From Brachybacterium halotolerans (lineage in GTDB: Bacteria; Actinomycetota; Actinomycetes; Actinomycetales; Dermabacteraceae), in NCBI RefSeq assembly GCF_016623465.1, contig NZ_JAEDAJ010000003.1, forward strand, positions 201,285 to 265,284: DNA of 64,000 nt, given 5' to 3'. The notes below the pieces were generated by a model that saw only the letters and a program-made list of their open reading frames with translations, searched no databases and was not told where the DNA came from. Each line of letters starts with the position of its first letter. Position 1 is the stretch's first letter. The position numbers and the translations under genes were made by a program. Shown in pieces: positions 56,072 through 64,000 of the stretch.

Positions 56072-57957
56072 TGGAGGGGTCCTTCGTGCGAGGGCTTGGA
56101 CTGCGAGGAATCGGTCTCCGGGGTCTGGGGCGCGGGCCTCGGGGAATCTGAGGACGGGGAATCAGCGGACGTGTCATCGGATGGCGACGGATCCGCCGCC
56201 GTGGAGGCGGAGTCCGCGAGGCGCTCGGCGAGCGCGCGCACGTCCTCCACGAGTCGATCATCGTCGCTGCGGGCCAGTCCCGCCACCTCCAGGACCACCC
56301 CGTGGGCCGACGGCACCGCCCGCACCCACACGCGGCGGCGCGGCACGAACAGCGAGAGCACCAGGCCCAGCACCGCGCTCAGCGCCATGACCAGCGTGAA
56401 CACCTGGAACGGGTCGCGCTTGATGTCGAAGGCGGCGTAGCGCTTGACGCCGTCGAAGGAGATCGAGGAGCCGTCGGCGAGCGTCTGCGACTCCCCCGGG
56501 GTGAGGCTCACCAGGGACTGGTTGCCGTCGGAGTCGGCCACCGGCGTGAGGCTGCTGACGTCGACCTGGTAGGCGTTCTTCGGGACGCCGTCGTCCAGGC
56601 CCAGGTCGCCGTTGTAGACGGTGAGGGCGAGCTGCGGGTTCACCAGGCCCGGGAACTCGGAGTGCGGCCCCTTCTCGTCGATGACGCCCGTGGGCAGGAA
56701 GAAGCCGACGACGGCCATCTGCTTGGGCTGGGCGTCGGGCGCCTTGATGACCAGCTGCGAGGTGTACCCGGTGTCGCCCGAGGGGATGGTGATGATCGGC
56801 CCCTCGGCGACGACGTTCCCGTCGGGGTCCTTCACGGTGACCTCGGGCGCGTAGCCGTTGCCCAGGAGGTACATCGTGGTGCCCTGGACGTGCAGCGGCT
56901 GGTTCACGCGCAGCGTCTTGGAGTACTCGCCGCTCTTGTCCGGGTCGTCGACCGTGACGTCGGCCTCGAACTTCTTGGGCTGTCCGAAGCGGTGCTCATT
57001 GGAGCTGGTGTCGTACTCGGCGCGGAAGTCGTCGAGTGTGAAGCGGAACGACGGCAGCTTCGAGGAGTCGTACCAGGCGCCCTGCTCGAAGGAGTCGTAC
57101 TCGGCCAGGGAGTTCGAGAACCCCTCCCCCTCGACCACGGTGATCTGGCCGCGGTACTGGAAGAGCCCGCCGGCGGCCACGCCGACGAGCACGCCCAGCA
57201 GGGCCACATGGAAGAGGAGGTTGCCGGTCTCGCGCAGGTATCCGCGCTCGGAGGTCACCGAGCGCGCCCCGCCCTTCTCCTCGAGCACGTCGGTGCGGTA
57301 GCGGGAGCGCTTGAGGGTCTTCGCCGCGCGAGCGGCGACGGCCTCGACGTCGCCCCCCGGGAGCTCGACGCGCGTGAACCCGGCGAAGCGGCGCAGGCGC
57401 GAGGGCGTGCGCGGGGGGCGCGAGCGGATCTGGCGCAGGTGCACGCCCAGGCGCGGGATCACGCAGCCCACGAGGGAGACGAACAGCAGCAGGTAGATCG
57501 CCGAGAACCACACCGAGGAGAACACGTCGAAGAAGCCCAGGGTGTCCAGGAACTTCGCCCACGAGCCGTGCTCGGAGATGTACTGCTCCGTCTTCGAGGC
57601 GTCCACGTTGCGCTGCGGGTACAGGGACCCCGGCACGGCGGCGATCGCGAGCAGCAGGAGCAGGAAGAGGGCGGTCTGCATGCTCGTGAGCTGGCGCCAC
57701 AGGAACAGCAGCGTCCCGCGCACGCCGAGCTTGGGCAGCGAGGCCCCGGCCTTGCCCGACTTCCCGGCCTGGCGCAGATCGCGGGCCTCGGGAGCGACCC
57801 GGCGGTCACGGGTGCTCGCCGTGCCCATCTGGTCCTTCTGCTCGTCGCGTGCCCGACGGGCCCGCTCGGAGCGCGGGGGCTTCGCGTCCTCGCCCTTCGC
57901 CTCCCGGCTCTGCGCCCGGCGCTGCGCCTTGCGCGCCCTGCGGTCCTCCTGGGTCAT
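56068..57957 (-). CDS. resB: System II cytochrome c biogenesis protein ResB
   Basis: 629-residue partner of CcsB. A basic N-terminal tail of about 75 residues precedes three membrane helices, a large extracytoplasmic domain (about 260-520), a fourth helix (VFTLVMALSAVLGLVLSLFV) and a long Ser/Asp/Pro-rich C-terminal tail. The conserved GTLLFLWRQLTSMQTALFLLLLLAIAA start and PLHVQGTTMYLLGNGYAP are family features. ATG 57957 shares a base with the ccdA stop (TGATG); GTG 57960 one codon earlier is the alternative. Confidence 0.93.
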   Translation of the reverse strand: MTQEDRRARKAQRRAQSREAKGEDAKPPRSERARRARDEQKDQMGTASTRDRRVAPEARDLRQAGKSGKAGASLPKLGVRGTLLFLWRQLTSMQTALFLLLLLAIAAVPGSLYPQRNVDASKTEQYISEHGSWAKFLDTLGFFDVFSSVWFSAIYLLLFVSLVGCVIPRLGVHLRQIRSRPPRTPSRLRRFAGFTRVELPGGDVEAVAARAAKTLKRSRYRTDVLEEKGGARSVTSERGYLRETGNLLFHVALLGVLVGVAAGGLFQYRGQITVVEGEGFSNSLAEYDSFEQGAWYDSSKLPSFRFTLDDFRAEYDTSSNEHRFGQPKKFEADVTVDDPDKSGEYSKTLRVNQPLHVQGTTMYLLGNGYAPEVTVKDPDGNVVAEGPIITIPSGDTGYTSQLVIKAPDAQPKQMAVVGFFLPTGVIDEKGPHSEFPGLVNPQLALTVYNGDLGLDDGVPKNAYQVDVSSLTPVADSDGNQSLVSLTPGESQTLADGSSISFDGVKRYAAFDIKRDPFQVFTLVMALSAVLGLVLSLFVPRRRVWVRAVPSAHGVVLEVAGLARSDDDRLVEDVRALAERLADSASTAADPSPSDDTSADSPSSDSPRPAPQTPETDSSQSKPSHEGPLQ

Positions 57958-58766
57958 CACACCACCGTCTCGTATCCGCCGATGAGGGTCTGCAACTGCG
58001 CCATCCACTGCGTCCAGGTCCCCGTCAGCAGCAGCACGCCGATCGCGATCAGCAGGGCGCCGCTGACCACGGAGATGGTCCGACGGTGGCGGGCGAGGGC
58101 GCGGCTCGCGCCGAGCGCGCGCTGGAAGAGCAGCGCGAACAGCACGAAGGGAATGCCGAGACCCAGGGAATAGGCGAGAGCGAGCAGGGCCCCGCGCAGC
58201 GGGGACGCTCCGTCCAGGGAGAGGGCGACCACGGCCGCGTAGGTCGGACCGATGCAGGGGGTCCACGAGAACCCGAAGACGATCCCCATGAGCGGGGCCC
58301 CGAGGAGGCCCGCGTCGGGACGGCTGTGCAGGCGCTTCTCCCCCGACAGCGAGGGGAACAGGCCCAGGAACAGCAGGCCCATGGCGATCACGAGGATGCC
58401 GGAGATCCGGTTGACCCACACGACGTGGGACTGCAGGACGTGCCCGAGCGCCCCGACGAAGCCGCCGAGCACCACGAACACGGCGGCGAAGCCGAGCACG
58501 AACAGCACCGCTCCGAGCGCCATCCGGGAGGAGCCGCCGCGGGAGCGTGCCCTGCCGCGCCCGCCGCCGGACGCGCCGCGGCCGGCACCGTCGGACCCCT
58601 GGCCCGCGAGACCCGAGACGTACCCGAGGTAGCCGGGGACCACGGGCAGCACGCATGGGGAGACGAAGGCGACGATCCCGGCGGCCGCGGCCACCGCGAG
58701 GGCCACCCAGAGGGAGCCCGAGAGGATCGTCGTGGAGAAGACCTGTCCGATGTCCATCGCGCTCAT
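57957..58766 (-). CDS. ccdA: Cytochrome c biogenesis protein CcdA (thiol-disulfide transporter)
   Basis: 269-residue membrane protein that moves reducing equivalents from cytoplasmic thioredoxin to ResA outside. The two redox cysteines are Cys38 (FVSPCVLPVVPGY) and Cys171 (FSWTPCIGPTYA). Six membrane helices are predicted, with a Gly/Arg-rich loop at about 55-82. ATG 58766 overlaps the resA stop (ATGA). Confidence 0.95.
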   Translation of the reverse strand: MSAMDIGQVFSTTILSGSLWVALAVAAAAGIVAFVSPCVLPVVPGYLGYVSGLAGQGSDGAGRGASGGGRGRARSRGGSSRMALGAVLFVLGFAAVFVVLGGFVGALGHVLQSHVVWVNRISGILVIAMGLLFLGLFPSLSGEKRLHSRPDAGLLGAPLMGIVFGFSWTPCIGPTYAAVVALSLDGASPLRGALLALAYSLGLGIPFVLFALLFQRALGASRALARHRRTISVVSGALLIAIGVLLLTGTWTQWMAQLQTLIGGYETVV

Positions 58767-59380
58767 TCGTCCACGACGGTCTCGATCATCGACCGCAGGA
58801 TCGAGGGATCCGCGGCGCCGGAGATGCGCGCCGCGACCCTGCCCTTCACGTCGAGCACGAGCGTCGAGGGGACGGCGTTGGGCGAGACCTGGCCGCGCAG
58901 CGCGTAGAGGATCTTGGAGTCCAGGTCAGGCAGTGACGGGTAGGGGATCTTGTACTTCTTCTGGAAGGCGACGGCCGGGCCCTTCTCGTCGCGCACGTTG
59001 ATGCCGACGAACTCCACGCCCTTGGCGGCGTAGTCGCCGGCGATCTCGACGAGGTCCGGGGCCTCCTTGCGGCACGGCGCGCACGAGGCGTACCAGATGT
59101 TCAGGACGAGCACGGAGCCCAGCTCGTCGGCGCTCGCGAAGGCCTTGCCCTCGTAGGTGGTGCCGCTGAAGTCGACGGGATCGCTGCGATCCTCGGGGTC
59201 GATCTCGGTGGTCACGCCGTCGCCGGAGACGAAGCCGTTCTCGCCGTCGCCGCCGCTGTCGCCGTAGCGCGAGGAGGTGTCCGAGCCGCAGGCCGCGAGC
59301 AGGAGGGCGCCGGCGCCGAGCCCGGCCGCGCCGAACAGGGTGCGACGGCCGACGGGGCGGGCGCTGGGGAGGTCGTTCAT
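58763..59380 (-). CDS. resA: TlpA/ResA-type thioredoxin lipoprotein
   Basis: 205-residue extracytoplasmic thiol-disulfide reductase that keeps the haem-binding cysteines of apocytochrome c reduced. Residues 11-31 carry a twin-arginine-like GRRTLF, a hydrophobic stretch and lipobox LAAC with Cys31. The redox pair is Cys100-Cys103 (ASCAPCRK). ATG 59380 overlaps the stop of the histidine phosphatase gene (ATGA). Confidence 0.94.
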   Translation of the reverse strand: MNDLPSARPVGRRTLFGAAGLGAGALLLAACGSDTSSRYGDSGGDGENGFVSGDGVTTEIDPEDRSDPVDFSGTTYEGKAFASADELGSVLVLNIWYASCAPCRKEAPDLVEIAGDYAAKGVEFVGINVRDEKGPAVAFQKKYKIPYPSLPDLDSKILYALRGQVSPNAVPSTLVLDVKGRVAARISGAADPSILRSMIETVVDE

Positions 59381-60024
59381 GCGAGCTTGCCCCCAGTTGC
59401 GTCGACCGAGCCCATGTAGAGCTCGGCGGCCGGCTCGGCGTAGTCGATGCCGGCGAGATGCGGGCCGACGAACCGCAGGCTCGTCACCGAGCACAGACGG
59501 CACTGCCGGCGCCGCGGGTCGTGAAAGAGCGGCTTGCCCTCGGCCGAGAGCCGGGTGACCCAGATCGGCAGCTGGTGCAGCACGAGGACGGCCTCGTGGC
59601 CCTCGACCTCGGCGCGGGCCGACTGCACAGCGCTGATCACGCGCGCGGCCTGGTCCCGATAGGGCTCGCCCCAGGACGGGCGGAAGGGGTTGGCGAACCA
59701 GCGCCAGTTGCGCGGATCGGAGAAGCGGGCTTCGCCGTGGCCCATGCGCTGGCCCTCGAAGTGGTTGCCGGACTCGATGAGCCGCACGTCCTGCGCGACG
59801 GGGAGGCCGTGCACGGCGGCGATCGGCGCGGCGGTCTGCTGGGCCCGCAGCAGCGGCGAGGCCCAGACGGCGCGCACGTCGCGCGGGGCGAGGTGCTCGG
59901 CGGCGAGCTGCGCCATCTTCTGGCCGCGCTCGGACAGGCGGTACCCCGGCAGCCTCCCGTAGAGGATCTTCTCGGGGTTGTGCACCTCTCCGTGACGGAC
60001 CAGGTGGATGACGGTCGTGCTCAT
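59377..60024 (-). CDS. Histidine phosphatase family protein (phosphoglycerate-mutase-like)
   Basis: 215-residue enzyme with the catalytic RHG at residues 10-12 (VIHLVRHGEVHNP), the ASPLLRAQQT segment and the second histidine in LVLHQLPIW. The substrate is unknown; it is unlikely to be glycolytic mutase because the family size and motifs fit the broad phosphatase group. It is the first gene of an operon whose other members mature c-type cytochromes, a link often seen in actinobacteria. ATG 60024 has GGAGG 11 bases upstream. Confidence 0.88.
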   Translation of the reverse strand: MSTTVIHLVRHGEVHNPEKILYGRLPGYRLSERGQKMAQLAAEHLAPRDVRAVWASPLLRAQQTAAPIAAVHGLPVAQDVRLIESGNHFEGQRMGHGEARFSDPRNWRWFANPFRPSWGEPYRDQAARVISAVQSARAEVEGHEAVLVLHQLPIWVTRLSAEGKPLFHDPRRRQCRLCSVTSLRFVGPHLAGIDYAEPAAELYMGSVDATGGKLA

Positions 60025-60142
60025 GGGCGCGGGGACCTCCGCGGGAACCGAGGGTGTGGGCCGGATCGACACTCGGGGCGGCCGACGATGCGCAGAACGG
60101 GGCCGTGCCCGCGACGAGTGGCGAACCGCCTCAAGGTACCAA

Positions 60143-60784
60143 TCAATCCTTGACGTCGGATGGGACGGTGCCCAGGGTCACGGGGGCGCCCTCGGGGATG
60201 GTGCGGGCCATGATCCGGCCCAGTTCCAGCAGGTCCTCGGTGCCCACGGCATCCAGCAGCCGCTCCCGCACGGAGGCCACGTGCACGGGCGCCGCCTGGC
60301 GCAGCAGCTCGGCGCCGGCCTCGGTGAGCACCGCCTCGCGACCCCGGCCGTCACCCGAGCAGCGGACGCGCTCGAGGATGCCGCGCTTCTCGAGGCGGGC
60401 GACGGTGTGGGTCAGGCGCGAGCGAGAGTGCACGACCTGATCGGCCAGCCCCGACATCCGGATCCGGCCCTCGGGCGCCTCGGAGAGCCGCACGAGGATC
60501 TCGTACTCGTCGAGGGAGAGATCGAAGCGCGGATCCTGCTCGAGCGCCGTCGAGATGTTCTCCATCAGCAGGTTCACGCCGTAGAGGAACGTGCGCCAGG
60601 CCTGCTGCTCGTCGTGGCTCAGCCACTCCACCTCGCCGCCCGCGCCCTCCGTGCCCTCGCGATCAGCGCTCGTGCCGTCGGCGACGGGTACGCCGCTCGC
60701 GGGCGACGCTCCGCCCGTACCGCGGCCGTTCACCGACTCGCCGTCCGCACCGCGCGGTTCCCGCGTATCCTCGGTGGTCGACAT
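60143..60784 (-). CDS. MarR-family transcriptional regulator
   Basis: 213-residue winged-helix repressor. About 65 N-terminal residues are low-complexity and probably disordered; the MarR domain follows, with recognition helix region SGLADQVVHSRSRLTHTVARLEKRG and the wing around DGRGREAVLTEAG. The family responds to phenolic compounds or oxidants. It is divergent from a YceI gene across an AT-rich 106-bp region that probably holds its operator. ATG 60784 has AAGGAG about nine bases upstream. Confidence 0.9.
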   Translation of the reverse strand: MSTTEDTREPRGADGESVNGRGTGGASPASGVPVADGTSADREGTEGAGGEVEWLSHDEQQAWRTFLYGVNLLMENISTALEQDPRFDLSLDEYEILVRLSEAPEGRIRMSGLADQVVHSRSRLTHTVARLEKRGILERVRCSGDGRGREAVLTEAGAELLRQAAPVHVASVRERLLDAVGTEDLLELGRIMARTIPEGAPVTLGTVPSDVKD

Positions 60785-60890
60785 CACATGCTCCTTCCGG
60801 ACCCCTGGGGCCTTGCGCCCGACGTCCATCATAGTTTACCTTTCAAGCACAGAGTTCGTGCAACATTCAAGGAAAGAAGGACGGCACACG
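60785..60890. promoter_or_regulatory. Divergent marR/yceI control region
   Basis: The stretch 60830-60875 is distinctly AT-richer than its surroundings. On the minus strand TAAACT (60833-60838) is a good -10 for the MarR gene. Over it lie two copies of ttcaag (60842-60847 and 60866-60871) and the short inverted repeat GCAC-N7-GTGC (60847-60861), plausible parts of a MarR operator. Confidence 0.45.
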
Positions 60891-61433
60891 ATGACTGCTC
60901 TCCCCGATGGCATCTCCCAGGGCACCTGGACGCTGGACGCCTCCCACACCAACGCCGGCTTCACCATCCGCCACGCGGGCATCTCCAAGGTGCGCGGCCA
61001 CTTCGCGGACGTCACGGGCTCCTTCGTCGCGGGCGCCGACCTCGAGTCCAGCCGCTTCGAGGCCTCCCTGAAGACCGCGTCGATCTCGACCGGCAACCCG
61101 GACCGCGACAACCACCTGCGCTCCGGTGACTTCTTCGACGCCGAGACGAACCCGGAGATCACCTTCTCCTCGACGTCCGTCTCCGACGATGAGATCGTGG
61201 GCGATCTGACCATCAGCGGCGTCACCAAGTCCATCACCCTCGACTACGACTACGAGGGCGCTGCGACCGACCCCTTCGGCCAGTACCGCGCGGGCTTCAC
61301 CGCCTCCACCAAGATCTCCCGCAAGGACTTCGGGCTCACCTGGAACGCCGCCCTCGAGGCCGGCGGCGTGCTCGTGGCCGACGAGGTCAAGATCACCATC
61401 GAGGCCGAGTTCACCGCTCCCGCCGCTGCGTGA
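60891..61433 (+). CDS. YceI-family lipid-binding protein
   Basis: 180-residue lipocalin-like protein of the YceI family, which binds polyisoprenoid or related amphipathic molecules. Landmarks: GTWTLDASHTNAGFTIRHAGISKVRGHF, a central RDNHLRSGDFFDAETNPEI and the C-terminal WNAALEAGGVLVADEVKI. There is no signal peptide, so it is cytoplasmic, as in many actinobacteria. ATG 60891 is preceded by GAAGG. The divergent MarR gene probably regulates it. Confidence 0.92.
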   Translation: MTALPDGISQGTWTLDASHTNAGFTIRHAGISKVRGHFADVTGSFVAGADLESSRFEASLKTASISTGNPDRDNHLRSGDFFDAETNPEITFSSTSVSDDEIVGDLTISGVTKSITLDYDYEGAATDPFGQYRAGFTASTKISRKDFGLTWNAALEAGGVLVADEVKITIEAEFTAPAAA

Positions 61434-61463
61434 TCCCGTGTGCGCGGAGACAGCCTGACCGGA

Positions 61464-61515
61464 TGATCGCCTGATCGCCTGATCGCGTGCGTGATCGACT
61501 GATCGCGTGATCGGC
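61464..61515. repeat. Cluster of six 8-bp tgatcg repeats after the YceI gene
   Basis: Units tgatcgcc, tgatcgcc, tgatcgcg, then after four bases tgatcgac, tgatcgcg, tgatcggc. They lie between the stop codon at 61433 and the terminator at 61542. Confidence 0.85.
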
Positions 61516-61541
61516 TCGCCGGGCCTCCGCCCACAGCTGCT

Positions 61542-61575
61542 GAAGGGCCGTCCACCACCGGGTGGACGGCCCTTC
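61542..61575 (+). terminator. Intrinsic terminator after the YceI gene
   Basis: A perfect 15-bp stem (61542-61556 with 61561-61575) and tetraloop accg, about 110 nt past the stop codon. Confidence 0.85.
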
Positions 61576-61654
61576 GTCGTGCGCGGGACCGACGCACGGC
61601 CTGTGCGGGGACGGCGCCGGGCCGATGCAGCGCGGGACGCTCTACGCTGAACGG

Positions 61655-61972
61655 GTGATGAGCCTCCCCGCCGACCTTCCCCGCCCGCCGCGCACCACGG
61701 ATCCGGATGCGCGCGTGCTGTACCTCACCCGCCCCGGCTGCCATCTGTGCGACGAGGCGCTGCCCGTCGTCCGCGCCGAGGCCGACCGCGCGGGGACGGT
61801 CGTGGAGGTGCGCGACATCGACGAGGACCCCGGCCTGCAGCGCGACTGGAACGAGCACGTGCCGGTGATCGTGGTCGACGGCGTCGTGCAGGCCCGCTAC
61901 CACGTCGACGCGTCGTCCCTGCGCTCGGCGCTCAGCCGTCGGCCCTGGTGGAAGAGGATCCTGGGCCGCTGA
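61655..61972 (+). CDS. Glutaredoxin-like thioredoxin-fold protein (DUF836 type)
   Basis: 105-residue small thiol protein. After a Pro-rich N-terminus comes a beta strand and the redox motif CHLC in LYLTRPGCHLCDEA, then EVRDIDEDPGLQRDW and the cis-proline HVPVIVVDG. The partner is unknown; mycothiol or thioredoxin pathways are possible. The start is GTG 61655 or the following ATG 61658; TACGCT (61643-61648) ends six bases before the GTG and there is no Shine-Dalgarno. Confidence 0.9.
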   Translation: MMSLPADLPRPPRTTDPDARVLYLTRPGCHLCDEALPVVRAEADRAGTVVEVRDIDEDPGLQRDWNEHVPVIVVDGVVQARYHVDASSLRSALSRRPWWKRILGR

Positions 61973-62030
61973 GCCCGAAGGAGCGAGAGGCCCCTCGAAC
62001 CGGGCGGACCGAGAGGCCCCGCATCGCAAC

Positions 62031-62070
62031 GCACGAGGACCCCGCCGGAGATCCGGCGGGGTCCTCGTGC
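62031..62070. terminator. Bidirectional terminator between glutaredoxin-like gene and bS22 gene
   Basis: A perfect 18-bp stem (62031-62048 with 62053-62070) around the loop agat, the longest perfect hairpin in the window apart from the palindrome at 50-81. It lies between two converging genes. Confidence 0.9.
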
Positions 62071-62128
62071 AGTGATCACCGCGCGGGCCGCGGGGCCCGC
62101 ATGCGGTCGCGCCCTGGGGGCGCGCAGA

Positions 62129-62227
62129 TCACTTCTTGTTGCGGCGCTGGTGGCGCGTGCGACGAAGCAGCTTGCGGTGCTTCTTCTTCGACATGCGCTT
62201 GCGACGCTTCTTGATCACGGAACCCAT
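62129..62227 (-). CDS. bS22-type small ribosomal protein (AURKAIP1/COX24 domain)
   Basis: A 32-residue, strongly basic protein (MGSVIKKRRKRMSKKKHRK...). This matches the tiny actinobacterial AURKAIP1/COX24-domain protein seen as bS22 in mycobacterial ribosome structures, where it sits on the 30S subunit near the decoding region. ATG 62227 has AGGGG upstream. It is easily missed because it lies at the end of a much longer, non-coding open frame. Confidence 0.92.
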   Translation of the reverse strand: MGSVIKKRRKRMSKKKHRKLLRRTRHQRRNKK

Positions 62228-62388
62228 GGGGACCCCTGTTCTGCAGGCGGATGCCTGCGGTCTCGGACGGAGAGCGGACTGCACGCGGCCCGGCCCACAG
62301 GCGGTGCTCCCCGCTCCCGGGGGCGGGATGCGGCGCCCACGCATGAGCACCACGAGTCCAGGGCCCGTGCCACAGTCGACGCCCCACT

Positions 62389-64000
62389 TTACACGCGCCG
62401 AGGGGGTGCGTCCCCGCCCGCCTCTGCGAGATCCGTCGCAGATCTGCGGGCCGCGTCCAGTCTGTCCTGCACGGGGCCGACGACGAGATCGGCCGCGACC
62501 TCGTGCACGCGGGCGCGCAGCAGCCGTCGGGCACGGGCCGCGTGGAGGCGCGAGACGAGGGCGGCGAGTGCCCCGCCGAGCACGGCCAGCAGGATCCCCG
62601 CCCCCACGCCCAGCACGACGAGCGCCGTGGGCAGGGGGATCGGCACCCACAGCTCGCGGATCATCGGCATCGGCGGCGCCGGGACCTGGAAGAACGCGAG
62701 GACCGCGTTGAGCACGAGCCAGCCCAGACCCACCACCCAGGCCGCCATCGCGAGCCACTGCAGCACATCGAGGACGGGCCACCACCAGCCACGGGTGCGG
62801 CGCGAGAGGTCCGCGCCGACGACGGCCTGGTCAAGAGCGTCCGGGAGCTCGTCCTCGCGCGAGCGGGCGGAGCGGCGCACCGCCGCGCGCCACGGGGCGG
62901 AACCCTCGCGGCTGACGGTGTCGGCGAATCCGCGCAGGCCCTCGGAGGCGCGGGCCGAGGTCGCCGCGTCGGGCACGGGCAACGAAGACCGCGCCTCTGC
63001 GCCTCGGCCGCCGCGTGATGCGTCGGCCCCGAGGTGGAGGCGTCCCAGGGGGTCCGGGCGCACACGCCGGAGCCAGCGCACGACGGGCCAGCCGCTGCGC
63101 GCGTCGGCGCGATGCCGGTAGGCCTTCCCCACGGCCTCGGCCACGGGCTCGATGCGGGCGGCGGCCCCGAGGGCGTCCTCGAGCGAGCGCTCGGCGGCCG
63201 GCGGCACCCGGTCCGGCAGACCCGAGGGATCCGCGGCCTCGCGCAGTCCCGTAGCGGCTTCCCGCAGGTCGGCGCGCCGACGCATGGCGATCGCCTCACG
63301 GGCCTGGGCGACGGCCGCGAAGCGGGAGCGGACCTCCGCGAGGCCCGCGCCGGTCTGCGCGGAGACCGCGAGGACGGGCGCGTGCTCGAGGCCGTCCCCG
63401 CGCACGATCTGCTCGAGGGAGGCGTGCACGCTCTCGCGCTCGTCCTCGCGCACGGTGTCGATCTGATTGAGCAGCACGAGCGTGACGGCGTCGTGGCCGG
63501 CGAAGGGCTCGACGAAGTCGCGGTGCAGCACCCGGTCGGCGTACTTCTGCGGGTCCGTGACCCACACGAGCACGTCGACCATGCCGGTCATGCGCTCGGC
63601 GATGTCGCGGTGAGACTCCTGGACGGAGTCGAGATCGGGCAGGTCCAGGAGCACCATGCCGGCGGCGGGTCCCGTTCCGGAGGCACCGCCGGCACGGCCT
63701 GCTCGAGCGGCGCGCCCGGCGCCGTCCGCGGCCGCCTGCGCGAGCGCGTCGTGCAGCGGACCGCCCTGCACCTCGTGGCGGTCGGCGACCTCGAGCCAGT
63801 CCAGGAGGGCGTCGGCCCCGGCGGGGTCGAGCACCGCGGCGTGCGGGTCGCGCGTCGTCGGCCGACGCACCGCAGCCGGCGAGATCTCCTCCCCCACCAG
63901 GGTGTTCATGAGCGAGGACTTGCCGGATCCGGTCGCGCCGAAGAAGCCGATGACCGTGTGCTCCGCCGAGAGCGCGGTGCGCGCATCGAGCCGCTCGAGC
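62389..64000 (-). CDS. Membrane-associated GTPase (YfjP/Era-like), 5' end beyond the window
   Basis: The gene enters from the right edge; 537 codons are visible. A P-loop reading FFGATGSGKSSLMNTL lies at about 63905-63950, followed by the G3 DLPDLDS, G4 NQID and G5 SAQTG motifs, so it is a real GTP-binding domain. A helical middle part follows, then two or three membrane helices near the end (VLDVLQWLAMAAWVVGLGWLVLNAVLAFF and ALVVLGVGAGILLAVLGGALAAL) and a short amphipathic tail. The overall form suggests a dynamin-like or YfjP-type GTPase at the membrane; actinobacteria often carry these in pairs, so a related gene may lie just beyond 64000. Confidence 0.85.
   Translation of the reverse strand, partial: LERLDARTALSAEHTVIGFFGATGSGKSSLMNTLVGEEISPAAVRRPTTRDPHAAVLDPAGADALLDWLEVADRHEVQGGPLHDALAQAAADGAGRAARAGRAGGASGTGPAAGMVLLDLPDLDSVQESHRDIAERMTGMVDVLVWVTDPQKYADRVLHRDFVEPFAGHDAVTLVLLNQIDTVREDERESVHASLEQIVRGDGLEHAPVLAVSAQTGAGLAEVRSRFAAVAQAREAIAMRRRADLREAATGLREAADPSGLPDRVPPAAERSLEDALGAAARIEPVAEAVGKAYRHRADARSGWPVVRWLRRVRPDPLGRLHLGADASRGGRGAEARSSLPVPDAATSARASEGLRGFADTVSREGSAPWRAAVRRSARSREDELPDALDQAVVGADLSRRTRGWWWPVLDVLQWLAMAAWVVGLGWLVLNAVLAFFQVPAPPMPMIRELWVPIPLPTALVVLGVGAGILLAVLGGALAALVSRLHAARARRLLRARVHEVAADLVVGPVQDRLDAARRSATDLAEAGGDAPPRRV

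Overview
The window is about 70% GC and is the chromosome core of an actinobacterium. The gene content points to Micrococcales, most like Brachybacterium/Dermabacteraceae; the genus is inferred from protein flavour, not tested. Evidence for the phylum: bS22-type 32-residue ribosomal protein, TTG-started rpoB, RpfB with DUF348/G5/Rpf domains, PerM-purN-purH synteny, DUF3017 and DUF4229 proteins, System II cytochrome c maturation genes, menaquinone genes, and abundant GTG starts and leaderless-type starts. I see no phage, insertion sequence, CRISPR array, rRNA or resistance gene. One tRNA (Trp, CCA) is present.

Layout. 1-3.5 kb: a binding-protein/two-permease carbohydrate importer (NgcEFG type, no ATPase in the window). 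3.8-4.7 kb: a YflT-type stress membrane protein. 5.0-9.4 kb: the str operon rpsL-rpsG-fusA-tuf on the minus strand. 9.9-11.2 kb: rpfB. 11.7-19.2 kb: rpoB-rpoC. 19.7-25.4 kb: corA-like, rplL-rplJ, rplA-rplK, nusG-secE-tRNA-Trp. 25.6-28.0 kb: aminotransferase plus adenosine-deaminase-like enzyme. 28.0-31.9 kb: ThrE exporter, lactonase-fold protein and galactokinase in one minus-strand operon. 32-35.9 kb: beta-carbonic anhydrase, DUF3017 protein, aspA, ppk2. 36.3-40.7 kb: purH, purN, a small membrane protein and PerM. 40.9-53.0 kb: menaquinone genes menF, menD, menC, menB, menE, menA, interrupted by an HtrA protease, glutathione peroxidase, amino-acid permease and acetyltransferase. 53.1-54.8 kb: DUF4229 protein, small alarmone synthetase, PLDc_N-like protein. 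55-60 kb: a tightly overlapping operon of histidine phosphatase-resA-ccdA-resB-ccsB. 60.1-64 kb: MarR regulator, YceI protein, glutaredoxin-like protein, bS22 and a membrane GTPase cut by the right edge.

How it fits together. The left half is translation/transcription machinery with strong intrinsic terminators and recognisable promoters. The right half builds an aerobic respiratory chain: Men enzymes make menaquinone, the Res/Ccs/Ccd proteins attach haem to c-type cytochromes, and thiol peroxidase, glutaredoxin and YceI/MarR genes sit among them. Purine (purN, purH, adenosine deaminase) and aspartate (aspA, aminotransferase) metabolism lie between.

The most notable non-gene signals are: a recurring arrangement in which a -10-like hexamer ends 6-8 nt before a start codon with no useful Shine-Dalgarno (about 15 genes, probable leaderless transcripts); a G17-C4-A-C26 homopolymer block between purH and ppk2; and short tandem repeats, mostly three copies with periods divisible by three, just after stop codons. 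I found no convincing new defence or mobile system.
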